From positions 124,001 to 188,000 of the forward strand of contig WTXG01000021.1 of NCBI GenBank assembly GCA_022496185.1: a DNA stretch of 64,000 nucleotides, given 5' to 3'. Below, in pieces: positions 35,156 through 47,586 of the stretch (within the stretch, counting starts at the first letter, position 1; each line of letters opens with the position of its first letter). The stretch comes from Multifurca ochricompacta. Lineage: Eukaryota > Basidiomycota > Agaricomycetes > Russulales > Russulaceae. Under the pieces are notes generated by a model. That model did no database searches. It saw only the letters and a program-made list of their open reading frames with translations, and was not told the origin of the DNA. Position numbers and translations under genes: made by a program.

Positions 35156-36935
35156 TTTGAAAGTTTTCCCCCGCCGGGTGGGTTAAGTTGATCTGCTAGA
35201 GAAGGGGAACGCAGAGCACCTATATACTCCCCATAATTGTCATCTCCGCCGATTGGATGCCATCTTCACCATTTGGGAATGAACTTGTGAGATAGGTCAT
35301 TCAGAACCGTTTGAAACGCTTCTAATCACCATATGCTGTTTTTATTTGTTCGGGGGGCGAATCCATCAAGGTTGGATTTTTTGACCATATGACCAGTCAC
35401 CCCGTTGTGCCCGGTGAGCAGCGGCGCGTTGTGTTTCAAGGAAATAATTAGCTAAAAACACTGGATTTTGAGACGTCGTACTTGAAAGGTTACGTGCAAG
35501 AATTGCGGCGTCGTAGCGATAGAAGGCGCACAGCGTAACATACAACGGCTGTAAAGATGGTTCCTCGGGTGTCGGACGTGAACCCTCTGGCCGTCACCAC
35601 TTCTGGCTGGACCCCTTCCATTTATTCTCTCTGATTTCGGACAGACTCCGATACGATACAAATGCGATTGGTGTTGAGCTAAGATGCCGGAATAATGGTT
35701 CACACGGGTCGTAACCACGCCTAGATAGTATTATCCCGGTTCTTCTTGCCAGTACGACGACCTCGCTAGAACTTTTGCCTCGATTGCTTGTCCCTTTTTT
35801 TGGGTTGCTTGCCCCCAGACTGGGGCTGCTCCTGCGGGTTGAATCAAGGATCTCCTTGCTTCTCATTGACTGCCGAGAGCTTGTTAGCTGCATGGGGGCC
35901 CTTGCCCTCGAGAGATCTTGCACCCACTGAGCAAGAATGGCAACGCAAACTGTTAGGAGAGGTTAATGGCAGAAGCTGGTCTGCCAACGAGAATGGTAAG
36001 GGATGAGGACCACTTCAGACTTCAGGGATGATGATCGTTGAAAGGAAGATGATGACAAATGCCTGAATGCCTTGAGCCTAGAGCTAGAGTGAGCCAGAGT
36101 AGAACCAGAGCCAGAGCCGTAGTAGTTTGTAGTTCCTAACTAGGTTTAAGTCTAGATCTAGATCTGGTAGTACACTTGCCTAACTAGACTCGCTTCCAAC
36201 AAAAACAATGTTATTTCAAGCAATTCACACTGCCATGCCTCTATGCTGCTAATACACTAAAGGTCCTGATGGACATAATCACCCACATAATAGTCAATTG
36301 AACTAAGTTGAAAGTTAAAGTTATGACGAGAGAGAGAATGGAGATGTACATCAGGAAAATTACATTTCGCTAGCACAACTAGATAGACTAGAATGACTAG
36401 AATGGCTAGGGCGCCAGATTGTATTTACTATATGAGGGAATAGCAGCATGCATGCAGCATGAATCGACACCGGAGATGCTGGGCCAGATTAACTAACATA
36501 CGCTTATACACCTTTTGCATTCCAATACACGTATTCTACTAATAATATAGACTACCACATAGTTTAGAATGTATCATGAGTCTGTGAAGTGTAATGGTAA
36601 TTGGTTACTACCATAAATTGGCATGAGATGTGCTGCTCATAAGAATGCACCCAGATGCACAACAGTCTGAATGGCCACAAATTTACCGAGACAAGCTGGC
36701 TTGATAAGATCATTAAAAGTGTGACAGATAACTCATTCAGAGACAATTACATACTGCATGCACGACATGTCCCTTCAAATCTTGTCACAAGTAAAAGTAA
36801 ATAGTATTATTTTCTCTCTTTATTTTCACACTCTTTTTGTAGTTTCAAAGGACTATTTCTGTATGCGTTCACTTCAGTTTTTGACAACATTAACTACTTT
36901 ATCTTATCTTTATCATATTTAGCTAATGCGTCATT
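35156..36935. other. Transition to repeat-rich DNA
   Basis: About 1.8 kb without a supported gene. GC content falls from left to right. Repeated TCTAGA/CTAGATCTAGA and GACTAGAATGACTAGAATGGCTAG motifs (36150-36175, 36378-36412) recur near 37850-37935, suggesting old transposon debris on both sides of the next element. Confidence 0.45.
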
Positions 36936-38026
36936 GAGTGTGAGTGTGGGAACTACATTTTCCATGCCGCATGCACAATTCTCACTCCACACTCCAATAC
37001 AAAAAGCTGTCTTCCCCACATCGTCTTCACATTTATCTTTCTCCTTTTCCCTCTCACAATCTCCCTCTCCCTCTTCCTCCATCTCTCTCTTTTATGGCCA
37101 AGTTACTCATGCTCACCATGTCACTTCCTTCCATGACAGGATCTTTTCTCTTTATTGAGGGCTAGATGCAGAAAGGTAAATATAAGCTCTTTTTTCCTTC
37201 TATCGCTGACAACTTTTTAACTTTGAACTTAGTCTGGTTGACCATGTGGGTGCCATGAAGAAAGTGAGGCTCTACTATTTCATCTTTCCAGCAATATCAT
37301 CATACTTGTATGCAGTGTGTTTGGTGTTCTCTTGCCTGTGAGCAGCTGTTGACTTGTTACACTTGGTATGCCCTTCCTATTTCATTCTTGAGTTGCTCTC
37401 TCTTACTCTCATTACCATTTTCCCAGGAAGATGGTGTTCTTGAGCCCATCCTGATGTTCTCTTTGGGCTATGGTGTGCTGTTCATTCTCTCTGTGCGTGC
37501 CCTTTTGTTGCTGGGCCCTTCTACTTTGGTCACTTATATCAGACCAGGAGCTGTCATGTTTCAAATGCTGTTTTGTGAAACACTTGCAATGGACACAACA
37601 TTGGTATGTCTTCTGTGTTCATCTGATCTGCTGGGAGCTAATGTCTTTTGTTTTGTTTTTTTCACTTTGGACAACTCCCAGGACCCCGGTTGTATATGGC
37701 CCATTTAGTTTAAATTTGTGTATGTGATAGGCCAGTTCAGTGTATTAGTATAGATATTATAATAGATTTGTTTTTTAATGTGAAAATTGGAGTAAGAAAA
37801 AAATAAAAGTGAATCCAGAAAAGGAATGAATTAGCTCTGGATTGAAAAAACTAGATCTAGGTGTGAAGACACATTTGCTATATCTACTTTTGAATTTAAA
37901 GTGCTAGAAGGGCTAGAATGGCTAGTACTAGTCAATCTAGCAATATGTCATTTTCCTGATGTAGCTTGGCTGAAGGATAATGTGTGGTGTGGAAACTATA
38001 GTTCCCACACTCACATTCATCAACAA
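36936..38026. mobile_element. Putative DNA transposon with ~38-bp imperfect terminal inverted repeats
   Basis: The left end near 36936 and the reverse complement of the right end near 38026 share TGTGAGTGTGGGAACTA and stay similar for about 38 bp with roughly eight mismatches. The interior (about 1.1 kb) is AT-rich with CT-rich blocks and short hydrophobic frames (around 37310-37708) that match no transposase I recognise. A target-site duplication is not evident, so the exact ends and superfamily are open. Confidence 0.45.
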
Positions 38027-38277
38027 CAACCATCCTGACTCTTGACTCCTCTGAAAAGTTTTTTTTCTTTTTTTAAAATTGACTTTATTTGCACTTCAGG
38101 GCTAATGCCCAAATTGTGTGGCTACTACAGGTAGTGCTTAAAAGTCTGGTTAAGTCTGGTTTTTTTCCATTTTGGGCATGAACTGGACTACAACCAGTTC
38201 AACCACTAGTGATTGTCAAGGGTTTTCATACCCACATGGGTAAGTGCCATGGGTTTTGCTGGGTACAGGTATGGGTA

Positions 38278-38815
38278 TACAGTAACCCACAAAACTGTTC
38301 CAATGTTTGGCCATCCTGAAGAGATTGACCTACCACACAATGAGAATACTTTCCAAAATTAGTAGAAATTGGTAGAGGATAGTGTAGCATCTAAGCTTCA
38401 ATTAGAGCCCATAATAATGTCAATTGGATCAGTGGTTCATGATATATAAAATGTTTTGTGAGGCATTATCATTGGAACTGTTTTGTGGCCAACATGTGAG
38501 ATGACAAAACTGGTATCTGGTGGTCATGCAAATGCATTGACAGTCATGTGACAATGTTAAATAAGTTAGACATACACCAAATAATCATCAACAACACTTG
38601 CTTCTTACCATGCATGCCCTCTCTGCTGCCAAAAGGACTCACATCATCTCCCTCCCCACTTCAGGCAAATCTGCCCATGAAGTGTCAACTATGACTGGCC
38701 ATGGCACTGTTATCATCTCCAGATGTGTCATAAATACTGCCCTTACCATCCCAAGTCAAATGGAGGGAGACCAAGGAGGCTGACAGAGAGAAATGGTCAG
38801 CATGCTGTTTGCCTT
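38278..38815 (+). mobile_element. Tc1/mariner-like fragment (copy 3), 5' part
   Basis: Begins TA then CAGTAACCCACAAAAC, an inverted-repeat end shared with the copies at 57841-58064 and 58117-58759. From about 38610 it encodes the paired helix-turn-helix of a Tc1-type transposase (ALSAAKRTHIISLPTSGKSA, then EVSTMTGHGTV), frame-broken after that. It is cut at 38815/38816 by the long terminal repeat of copia element A directly after GCCTT. The whole segment is a reverse-complement relative of about 58220-58757. Confidence 0.8.
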
Positions 38816-39331
38816 TGTCAAACAATCATGCTGCTGGTTATACTGACTGTGGTTAGTAGCGGTTAAAGCTAGAAAACAAGTAGTACTTCAGAGGTTTGAA
38901 GAACTCTATATTAACTATACTACTGACCTAGAAAACAAGTAGTCTACATTAGACGGTTAGTTAAAGGTAAAAGAACAGTATAGTAAAAGAGGAACTTACA
39001 CTTCAGAGGTTAGAAGAACTCTGAAGTGAAAGAGACGAAACAGACACCCTTATATACCCATAGGGGCCAGGGGAAATGGTCTGTGCGCACTGGGAATAAG
39101 TCCACAAGTGCCGGATAATAAACAAAGAGGGATAAAGGCTATTGGCCAAAGAGATATCACATGCTTACTGCACATTACTAACGACATCACTAATTAGCTG
39201 AGTAAGGTGGAAAAGAAATGTAATAAAGATATCGTAAAAAGTCCGAAACTCCGGAACCTAATCTTATCTTATCTACAGCTAAAGCGATCCTTAGATGCCT
39301 GAAGCATTTCCAGACACGTCCTGTGTCAACA
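38816..39331 (-). repeat. 3' LTR of copia element A
   Basis: 516-bp LTR bounded by TGT...ACA, homologous to but clearly diverged from the 518-bp LTRs at 42588 and 57222. It lies at the low-coordinate end of a minus-strand element, hence the 3' LTR. The left flank GCCTT would be its target duplication, but the matching right flank is not found. Confidence 0.85.
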
Positions 39332-42300
39332 TCCCTCCATGGTGAAGGCATTGATCATTAGATGGAAATGAGTTAAATGAGCACACTGCCATTCACAATT
39401 GAATGAACATATCACCAGCCAGAGATCCAACTTCTCTAACTCTCAAGTGTGGTTTGTAAGTTTGCATACGAGATGTAGATTCGCTTATGCAAGCTGAAAT
39501 GCTTGACATATTTGAATGCCTACTTCTGGCATGCTCACACCACTTGCGTCACTCTCGAGGTCAAGAATGTGCTCATGTTGCATGGTGGGAAAGTGAGACT
39601 GGTGTACAAAGTCTCCAGATTCCAGCTCTTTCATTCCAGCACTAGTCCAAATCCAGCTACCATGAGATCAAAAGATGATCTAGGCAGAGACTTTGTAAGG
39701 CCATCTGCCAGCATCTCTCCAGTGGGAGTTCACACCAAGTCAATCTGGTGTGATTCTACATACTCCCTAATGGCATGGTACTTTATTGGTATGTGCTTTG
39801 ATCACCTTCCTGTGACAGGGTTTAATGCAAGTCTACTGCACCCTTATTGTCACAATGCAGTTGTATGGGTGAACTAACTTCATATCCCATTCCTGCATGA
39901 ACATCCTATACCATGCAGCCTGATTTGAAGCCTCTGCTAGGCTCATATACTCGGCTTCTGTGGTGGACTGTGCTACTGTCTTTTGTTTCCTGGAGCACCA
40001 ACTAATGGCTCCATTAGCAAGGAAAAAGACATAGCCAGAGGTGGAGTGGCGGTCCTCTTGATCTCCCCATGAGGATCCACATAGCCATGAAGGCCAACTT
40101 CACCATTCCCTCCAGAATAGCGCAACTTGTAGTCTTTTGTAGCATTTAGATAGGCTAAGACATACTTTGCTAGTTGCATGTGCTGCTGGGAAGGGTTGGA
40201 AGCAAATTGGCTAAGGCGCGCAACAGCAAAACTAATGTCAGGTCTGCTTCCAATCTGCACCCAAAGCAGAGACCCCATTAACTGCTGATACCTCTTAATA
40301 TCAGAGGTAGATGCCTGGTCTTCAAACTTGACCAAATGAACATCCACGCCAGAGGGTAGAGGAGTATATACTGGGTTGGAATCCCCCATTCCAAACCTCT
40401 CAACTATTGAGGATACATAGGCTGTCTGGTCAATATCCAGTGTCTTGTTAGGACGATCCCTGGTGATGTTAACTCCAAGGTAGGACTGGATTTCGCCAAG
40501 ATTGGTCATCTCATATCAGCTAGATAGAGAGTCCTTCAGCCATTGAATCTTCTTAGTGGAGGACCCAAGTATAGTGATGTCATCAACATATAAAATGACG
40601 AAAAGTGAACCATCCCCCTCTTGGTGATGATACACATATACTCCTGCATCAGAGTATGTCCGAGTAAAGCCCAGTTCATTAAGAACTGCATGGAATTGCA
40701 AGTTCCATGCTCAGGAAGCTTGTTTGAGGCCATACAGAGCCTTCTGTAGCCTACAAACTTTGGACTCTTGTCCAGCAATGATGAAACCAACAGGTTGCTC
40801 CATATAAATCTCCTCATCCAGGTCGCCATGTAGGAATGCCGATTTGACATCCATCTGATGGATTTCCCAATCCTCAAGTGCGGCCAACGCTAATAACAGT
40901 CTAAGAGACTCAAATCTGGCAACTGGGGAGAAAGTTTCATCGAAGTCCACCCCCTCTATTTGGGTGAACCCTTTTGCTACAAGCCTAGCACGAAAGCGTC
41001 CATCTGCTTTTAATTTAAAGACCCACTTGGACTTTACAGCCTTTCTACCTTCAGGAAGGTCTTCAAGGGCCACACTTTAAGTTTTTCTAAGGCATCAATT
41101 TCATATTGACATGCCTCAAGCCATCACTGGCATTATCAGACTCCATTGCTTCTTTAAAGTAAGAGGATCCTGTAAGGCGATCCTGCAGCATTAAGTAGAT
41201 CCATCTGACCAAGTCTGGAAGAACCCTGCACAAACTCTGCATTATCCTCATTGTAGAAGCAGGATTCAGACGACGATTCCGATTGGGACGTGCAGTATCC
41301 AAGTCTAAATCATCTTGGATTGCCCTATCTCATCGTTCAGAGTGGACTTGTCCTCTGAAAATTAGGTTGAGGAAGTCTGCCTGCAATTCTTTCTGATTTT
41401 CTAATTGCATGGGTTCTTTTGGGAGGGGAGGATGGTTCCAGACTTGTGATGGAGGGTCTGATATATAGTCTGAGGTGTGTGGTGTCTACATTACGTGTGG
41501 GTGTGGTAGGCTGTGGTGGTAATTGAGGAGGTACGATGTCCTCCTGTTCCTCTTCTAGGTCTCCTCATCTTGAGGAGCCTCAGGAACATGTGTAGCAGTT
41601 GCTGGTGGTGGCTGGACTGGCCACCAGGTAAAATAAATGAGCCACCTTCATAGGTTGCTCTATAGGTTTATCTGCTCTGTTGTCCTTTCCAGAGCGGGAT
41701 GGGAAGGATCTCTCATCAAATGTAACATCTCGTGAAGAGATGAGAGACCGGGTACGACTATCCCAAAGTGTATAGCCCTTAGAAGTGGGCTCATACCCGA
41801 CAAAGACGGCTTCCCTGGCTTTGGGATCTAATTATGCCGCTTGCCCTCTGGAACATGATAATAGGCTTTGCAACCAAAGACCTTGAAATATGAGACATCT
41901 GGTTTGTTCCCAACCAGAAGCTCAAGTGGAGTTTTCCACTTATTAGAACGGATGGGAGTTCTGTTATAGATATGACATGCTGTCTCAACAGCACACTCCC
42001 AAAACCAAGGACAGGCCAGCATCATGCAGCATGCTAGTGCCTTTTTCCATAATGGTTCTATTAAACCTCTCAGCCCTTCTGTTCTGTTGTGGACTATATG
42101 GCATCGTAAGTTTATGCTCTATGCCAAAATCTTCAAGTGTCACCTTCAGCACCTTGTTCACATACTCGCCACCACGATCTGTATGAAGACACTTGATTTT
42201 ATGATTAAATTTGTTTTCAAGTAGTGTCTTCAGTTTATTAAAAACTGGTGTAAACAGATCTTTAGACTTCATTGGAACGATTAAAGCATATCTGCTAAAA

Positions 42301-42587
42301 TCATCCAAGAAGGTGGCAAAGTATAGATTCCCTTGTATTGAACTGCACTGCAAGGGACCTACGAGATCACTATGAAGGATCTCAAGGGGGGCTGATGCGC
42401 ACTTTGAAGATGGGGGAAATGGAAGACGATGGGACTTGCCCATTTCACAGCCATAGCATGGCTTGTCTTCCACTTGGCTATTATTTATTCTGAGGCCTTT
42501 AACTGCCTCAGGAGCATATCTTTTCAGGGCTTCTTTAGACATGTGGCCCATTCTTTGATGCCAGATTTCAAGTGAGGCAGATGCAGA
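39332..42587 (-). mobile_element. Copia element A, degraded pol (RNase H, RT, integrase)
   Basis: Minus-strand Ty1/copia remnant. From right to left: GAG-pre-integrase and integrase core (42593-41985, WHQRMGHMSKEAL, zinc-binding C-x2-C, HSDLVGPL, DRGGEY), then RT (41073-40711 with [12 protein letters not shown] and 40701-40516 with the catalytic YVDD). The RT C-terminus follows (40509-39973, LLWVQIGSRPDI), then a scrambled RNase H (39900-39500). Many stops and frame changes, more than in copia B, so it is the older copy. The missing 5' part continues after copia B at 57740-57790 and is then lost. Host for the copia B insertion. Confidence 0.88.
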
Positions 42588-43105
42588 TGTCAAACAATCA
42601 TGCTGCTGGTTATACTGACTGCGGTTATAGCGGGTTAGGCTATATAAAACAGATAGTACTTCAGAGGTTAGAAGAACTCTCTATTAACTATACTACTGAC
42701 CTATATAAAACAGATAGTCTACATAAGATGGTTAGTTAAAGGTAAAAGAACAGTATAGTAGAAAGGAACTTACACTTCAGAGGTTAGAAGAACTCTGAAG
42801 TGAAAGAGACGAAACAGACACCCTTATATACCCACAAGGGCCAGGGGAAATGGTCTGTGCGCACTGGGAGTAAGTCCACAAGTGCCGGACAATAAACAGA
42901 GAGGGATAAAGGCCATTGGCCAAAGAGATATCACATGCTTACTGCGCATTACTAAGTCCATCACTAATCAGCTGAGTAAGAGGAGAAAGAAATGTAATAA
43001 AGATAACATAAAAAGTCCGATACTCCGAAATCTAATCTAATCTAATCTACAGCTGAAGCGAACCTTAGATGCCTGAAGCATCTCCAGACACGTCCTGTGT
43101 CAACA
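42588..43105 (-). repeat. 3' LTR of copia B
   Basis: 518 bp, TGT...ACA. A TATATAAG promoter motif reads on the minus strand near 42824-42831 and is followed downstream by a perfect 10-bp hairpin. The purine-rich stretch just upstream on the minus strand (ATGGAGGGA, complement of 43106-43114) is the probable polypurine tract. Confidence 0.9.
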
Positions 43106-44344
43106 TCCCTCCATGGTGAAGGCATCGATCATAAAGATGGAATGAGTTGAATGAGCACACTGCTGTTCACAATTGAACGAACATATCACCAGAGATCCAA
43201 CTTCTCTAACTCTCAAGTGTAGTAAGAGGACCATGGTGTTCAGAGGCATATTGAGTTAGATTCTCTTATGCAAACTGAAACCACACCTCTTGCGTCACTC
43301 TTGAAGTCGAGAACTTTGCTCATGGTGGGAAAGTGAAACTGGTATACAAAGTCTCCAGATTCCAGCTCTCTCATTCCAGCACTAGTCCAAATCCAGTTAC
43401 CATGTGATCAAAAGATGATCTAGGCAGAGACTTTGTAAGGCCATCTGCTAGCATCTCTCCAGTGGGAGTTCGCACCAAGTCTATCTGGTGTGATTCTACA
43501 TACTCCCTAATGGCATGGTACTTTATCGGTATGTGCTTTGATCGCCTTCCTGTGACAGGGTTTAATGCAAGATCTACTGCCCCCTTATTGTCACAATGCA
43601 GTTGTATGGGAGAATTGACTTCATATCCCAATTCCTGCATAAAAGTCCTATACCACGCTGCCTGATTTGAAGCCTCAGCAAGGCTCATATACTCGGCTTC
43701 TGTGGTGGACTGTGCTACTGTCTTTTGCTTCCTGGAACACCAGCTAATGGCTCCATTAGCAAGGAAAAAGACATAGCCTGAGGTGGAGTGGCGGTCCTCT
43801 TGATCTCCCCATGAGGAATCCGCAAAGCCATGAAGGCCAACTTCACTATTCCTCCAGAATAGTGCAACTTGTAGTCTTTTGTAGCATTTAGATAGGCTAA
43901 GACATACTTTGCTAGTCGCATGTGCTGCTGGGAAGGGTTGGAAGCAAATTGGCTAAGGCGTGCAACAGCAAAACTAATGTCAGGTCTGCTTCCAATCTGC
44001 ACCCAAAGCAGAGACCCCATTAACTGCTGATACCTCTTAATATCAGAGGTAGATGCTTGGTCTTCAAACTTGACCAAATGAACATCCACACCAGAGGGTA
44101 GAGGAGTATATACTGGGTAGGGCATAGCATGAGTCCAGGTAACTCGCGAGTTTTTTGAGTAGAGCCGTGGGAAAACTCGCGGGTATTGATACTCGCAGAT
44201 CCGGGTGATCCGTGGGAAAATACTCATGCGGATCCGGGTATTGATTTTGGCACCCCAGGTACCCGCACGGGTACTCGCGGAATACTCGTGGGAATATTAT
44301 TATATAAAATTATTTTTTTACTAGGCTCATCAACCTAGAACAGA

Positions 44345-44425
44345 AATGGCTGAAACATGGATTGAACCTAAGACCTCTGGGAACAAGCTCAGTCCGGTGC
44401 TCTAACCACTAAGCCACCCAGTCGC
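44345..44425 (-). repeat. tRNA-derived SINE-like segment inside the hAT element
   Basis: On the minus strand: a polymerase III A box (TGGCTTAGTGG) and B box (GGTTCAATCC) at normal tRNA spacing, followed by CAGCCATTTCTGTTCTAG and an A-rich end. The same head and the GCCATTTCT-TTCTAG tail occur at 59420-58836, so this is a dispersed family rather than a lone tRNA. The cloverleaf here is degraded. Confidence 0.6.
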
Positions 44426-44460
44426 ACTGGCAAAGACACACAATATATTATATATAGGGT

Positions 44461-44828
44461 TATGCAGAATTGATTTTATCGCTTGTATCTATTTAATTGT
44501 GAACACGTTTTGATCTTATCACTTGTATTATCTTAGATGTATATCTTTAGTATCTAATTAATTGTGAACGCGTTTTGATCTTATCACTTGTATTATCTTA
44601 GATGTATATCTTTAGTATCTAATTAATTGTGAACGCATTTTTGATCTTATCACTTAGATGTACATCCCAAGTATCTAATTAATTGTGAACGCATTTTTGA
44701 TCTTATCACTTGTATTAGATGTATATCCCAAGTATCTAATTAACTGTGAACACATTTTTGATCTTATCACTTAGATGTATATCCTAAGTATCTAATTAAT
44801 TGTGAACGCGTTTTTGATCTTATCAATT
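44461..44828. repeat. Tandem repeat, ~45-65 bp unit
   Basis: About six copies of a unit reading TCTAATTAATTGTGAACG, then GATCTTATCACTT and TTAGATGTATATC. Copies vary in length by loss of the TGTATTATC segment. Lies inside the hAT-type element. Confidence 0.85.
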
Positions 44829-46003
44829 AGGCGTGATCCCGGCATCTCTGTACCGACGTGTGCTGACGCGTGCATTCTTAAGCCTACCTTCCTAGATAGG
44901 AAGGCAATGCACGGTCCGATCGGCGCGCCCCACACTTCGCGTTTTTTCGCGTTTTTTCGCGTTTTTCGCATTTCTATAGATATTGTAACTGATTCTTGTT
45001 TTATTTTGGATCGGATGCATGATCTGACTTGAAACTTCGTGGGATTGTAGTAATATATATATTCTTTCTGTGTATGCAAGATGAAGATCTCTGGCTGCCT
45101 CAAACCTTACAAGTAAACCTACGAGTATACCCACGAGTACTCGGATCCGTGCGAGTATAGGACTCGCGGCTCCGGGTGATCCGTGGGAACATACTCATGC
45201 GGATCCAAGTATGGGATTATCTAATCTAAATACCCACGAGTTCGGATCCGGGTAACTCACGAGTGCACTCGTGCTAGGCCCTAATACTGGGTTGGAATCC
45301 CCCATTCCAAACCTCTCAACTATTGAGGATACATAGGCTGTCTGGTCAATATCCAGTGTCTTGTTAGGACGATCCCTGGTGATGTTAACTCCAAGGTAGG
45401 ACTGGATTTCACCAAGATCGGTCATCTCATATCGGCTAGATAGAGAGTCCTTCAGCCACTGAATCTTCTTAGTGGAGGACCCAAGTATAGTGATGTCATC
45501 AACATATAAAATGACGAAAAGTGAACCATCCCCCTCTTGGTGATGATACACATATACTCCTGCATCAGAGTATGTCCGAGTAAAGCTCAGTTCATTGAGA
45601 ACTGCATGGAATTGTAAGTTCCATGCTCGGGAAGCTTGTTTGAGGCCATACAGAGCCTTCTGTAGCCTACAAACTTTGGACTCTTGTCCAGCAACAATGA
45701 AACCAATAGGTTGCTCCATGTAAATCTCCTCATCCAGATCGCCATGTAGGAATGCCAATTTGACATCCATCTGGTGGATTTCCCAATCCTCAAGCGCGGC
45801 CAACGCTAATAATAGTCTAAGAGACTCAAATCTGGCGACTGGGGAGAAAGTTTCATCGAAGTCCACCCCCTCTATTTGGGTGAACCCTTTTGCTACAAGC
45901 CTAGCACGAAAGCGTCCATCTGCTTTTAATTTAAAGACCCACTTGGACTTTACAGCCTTTCTACCTTCAGGAAGGTCTTCAAGGCGCCACACTTTAAGTT
46001 TTT

Positions 46004-47563
46004 CTAAGGCATCAATTTGTATTGACATGCCTCAAGCCAATCACTTGCATTATCAGACTCCATTGCTTCTTTAAAAGTAAGAGGATCCCTATAAGGTGAT
46101 CCTGCAGCATTGAGTAGATCCATCTGACCAAGTCTGGAAGAACCTTGCACGAACTCTGCATTATCCTCATTGTAGAAGCGAGGATTCATATGACGATTGC
46201 GATTGGGGCGTGCAGTATCCAAGGCTAAATCTTCTTGGATTGCCCTATCTCGTCGTTCAGAGCGTGGACTTGTCCTCTGAAAATTAGGTTGAGGAATTCT
46301 GTCTGCAATCCTTTGTGATTTTCTGATTGCCTTGGTTCTTTTAGGAGGGGAGGATGGTTCCATGATTTGAGATGGAGGGGTCTGATATATAGTCTGAGGT
46401 TGTGTGGTGTCTACATTACGTGTGGGTGTGGTAGGCTGAGGTGGTAATTGAGGAGGTACGATGTCCTCCTGTTCCTCTTCTAGGTCTTCCTCATTTTGAG
46501 GAGCCTCAGGAACATGTGTAGCTGCTGCTGGTGGTGGCTGGACTGGGCCACCAGGTAAAGTAAAGGAGCCACCTTCTGTAGGTTGCTCTATGGATTTGTC
46601 TGCTCTGTTGTCCTTATCAGAGCGGGATGGGAAGGATCTCTCATCAAATGTAACATCTCGTGAAAAGATGAGAGACCGGGTATGACTATCCCAAAGTGTA
46701 TAGCCCTTAGAAGTGGGCTCATACCCGACAAAGACGGCTTCCCTGGCTTTGGGATCTAGTTTTCGCCGCTTGCCCTCTGGAACATGATAGTAGGCTTTGC
46801 AACCAAAGACCTTAAAATACGAGACATCTGGTTTGTTCCCAACCAGAAGCTCAAGCAGAGTCTTCCACTTATTAGAATGGATGGGAGTTCTGTTATAAAT
46901 ATGACATGCTGTCTCGACAGCACACTCCCAGAAGCCAAGAGACAGGCCAGCATCGTGCAGCATGCTAGTGCCTTTTTCCATAATGGTTCTATTGAACCTC
47001 TCGGCCCTTCCATTCTGTTGTGGACTATACGGCATCGTAAGTTTATGCTCTATGCCATAATCTTCAAGCATTGCCTTCAGCGCCTTGTTCACATACTCGC
47101 CACCACGATCTGTGTGAAGACACTTGATTTTATGATTGAATTTATTTTCAAGTAGTGTCTTCAGTTTATTAAAAACTGGTGTAAACAGATCTTTAGACTT
47201 CATTGGAACGATTAGAGTGTATCTGCTAAAATCGTCCAAGAAGGTGGCAAAGTACAGATTCCCTTGTATTGAACTGCACTGCAAGGGACCTACAAGATCA
47301 CTATGAAGGATCTCAAGGGGGGCTGATGCACGCTTTGAAGATGGGGGAAATGGAAGACGATGGGACTTGCCCATTTCACAGCCATAACACGGCTTGTCTT
47401 CCACTTGGTTATTATTTATTTTGAGGCCTTTTACCGCCTCAGGAGCATATCTTTTTAGGGCCTCTTTAGACATGTGGCCCATTCTTTGATGCCAGATTTC
47501 AAGTGAGGCAGATGCAGTTGTATGGATACTTGTTAGGATGTGTTTGCCTAGTACCCAATACAA
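46004..47563 (-). CDS. Copia B integrase segment
   Basis: Open frame of 519 codons. It contains the GAG-pre-integrase zinc site (H-x4-H ... CYGCEMGK), the DDE core with HSDLVGPL, HTDRGGEYVNK and NGRAERFNRTIMEKG, then FGCKAYYHVPEGKR and the VFVGYEPTSKGY block. It ends in a Pro/Thr/Ser-rich linker (about residues 350-430) leading to RT. All three catalytic acids are present. Belongs to the gag-pol of copia B. Confidence 0.9.
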   Translation of the reverse strand: MYWVLGKHILTSIHTTASASLEIWHQRMGHMSKEALKRYAPEAVKGLKINNNQVEDKPCYGCEMGKSHRLPFPPSSKRASAPLEILHSDLVGPLQCSSIQGNLYFATFLDDFSRYTLIVPMKSKDLFTPVFNKLKTLLENKFNHKIKCLHTDRGGEYVNKALKAMLEDYGIEHKLTMPYSPQQNGRAERFNRTIMEKGTSMLHDAGLSLGFWECAVETACHIYNRTPIHSNKWKTLLELLVGNKPDVSYFKVFGCKAYYHVPEGKRRKLDPKAREAVFVGYEPTSKGYTLWDSHTRSLIFSRDVTFDERSFPSRSDKDNRADKSIEQPTEGGSFTLPGGPVQPPPAAATHVPEAPQNEEDLEEEQEDIVPPQLPPQPTTPTRNVDTTQPQTIYQTPPSQIMEPSSPPKRTKAIRKSQRIADRIPQPNFQRTSPRSERRDRAIQEDLALDTARPNRNRHMNPRFYNEDNAEFVQGSSRLGQMDLLNAAGSPYRDPLTFKEAMESDNASDWLEACQYKLMP

Positions 47564-47586
47564 TTTGCCAAACTTCCATGCTTCCG

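Larger units (their letters stand above)
44118..45283. mobile_element. hAT-type non-autonomous element (1166 bp) with 8-bp TSD
   Basis: Ends TAGGGCATAGCATGAGT and, inverted, TAGGGCCTAGCACGAGT; flanked by the 8-bp duplication ATACTGGG (44110-44117 and 45284-45291), which rebuilds the copia RT sequence exactly. Both subterminal regions are dense in ACTCGYG/GGATCCG motifs, the kind of repeated site hAT transposases bind. The interior has no transposase. Instead it carries a tRNA-derived sequence, a tandem array and a CGCGTTTTTT triplet. Confidence 0.92.
43371..46028 (-). pseudogene. Copia B reverse transcriptase and RNase H, split by a hAT element
   Basis: The RT part (46028-45292) carries [37 protein letters not shown], the QMDVKLAFLHGDL strand and the catalytic LYVDDI. 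It is broken at the target site ATACTGGG by the element at 44118-45283 and resumes at 44117 with YTPLPSGVDVH and SLLWVQIGSRPDISFAVARL. RNase H follows at 43688-43371 ([35 protein letters not shown]). A frame shift lies between the RT tail and RNase H near 43700-43850. Not functional as it stands. Confidence 0.9.

Noticed and set aside
37310..37727. Hydrophobic frames that resemble membrane proteins
   Set aside because: AT-rich repeat context, no splice-consistent extension and no family; probably inside an unclassified transposon.
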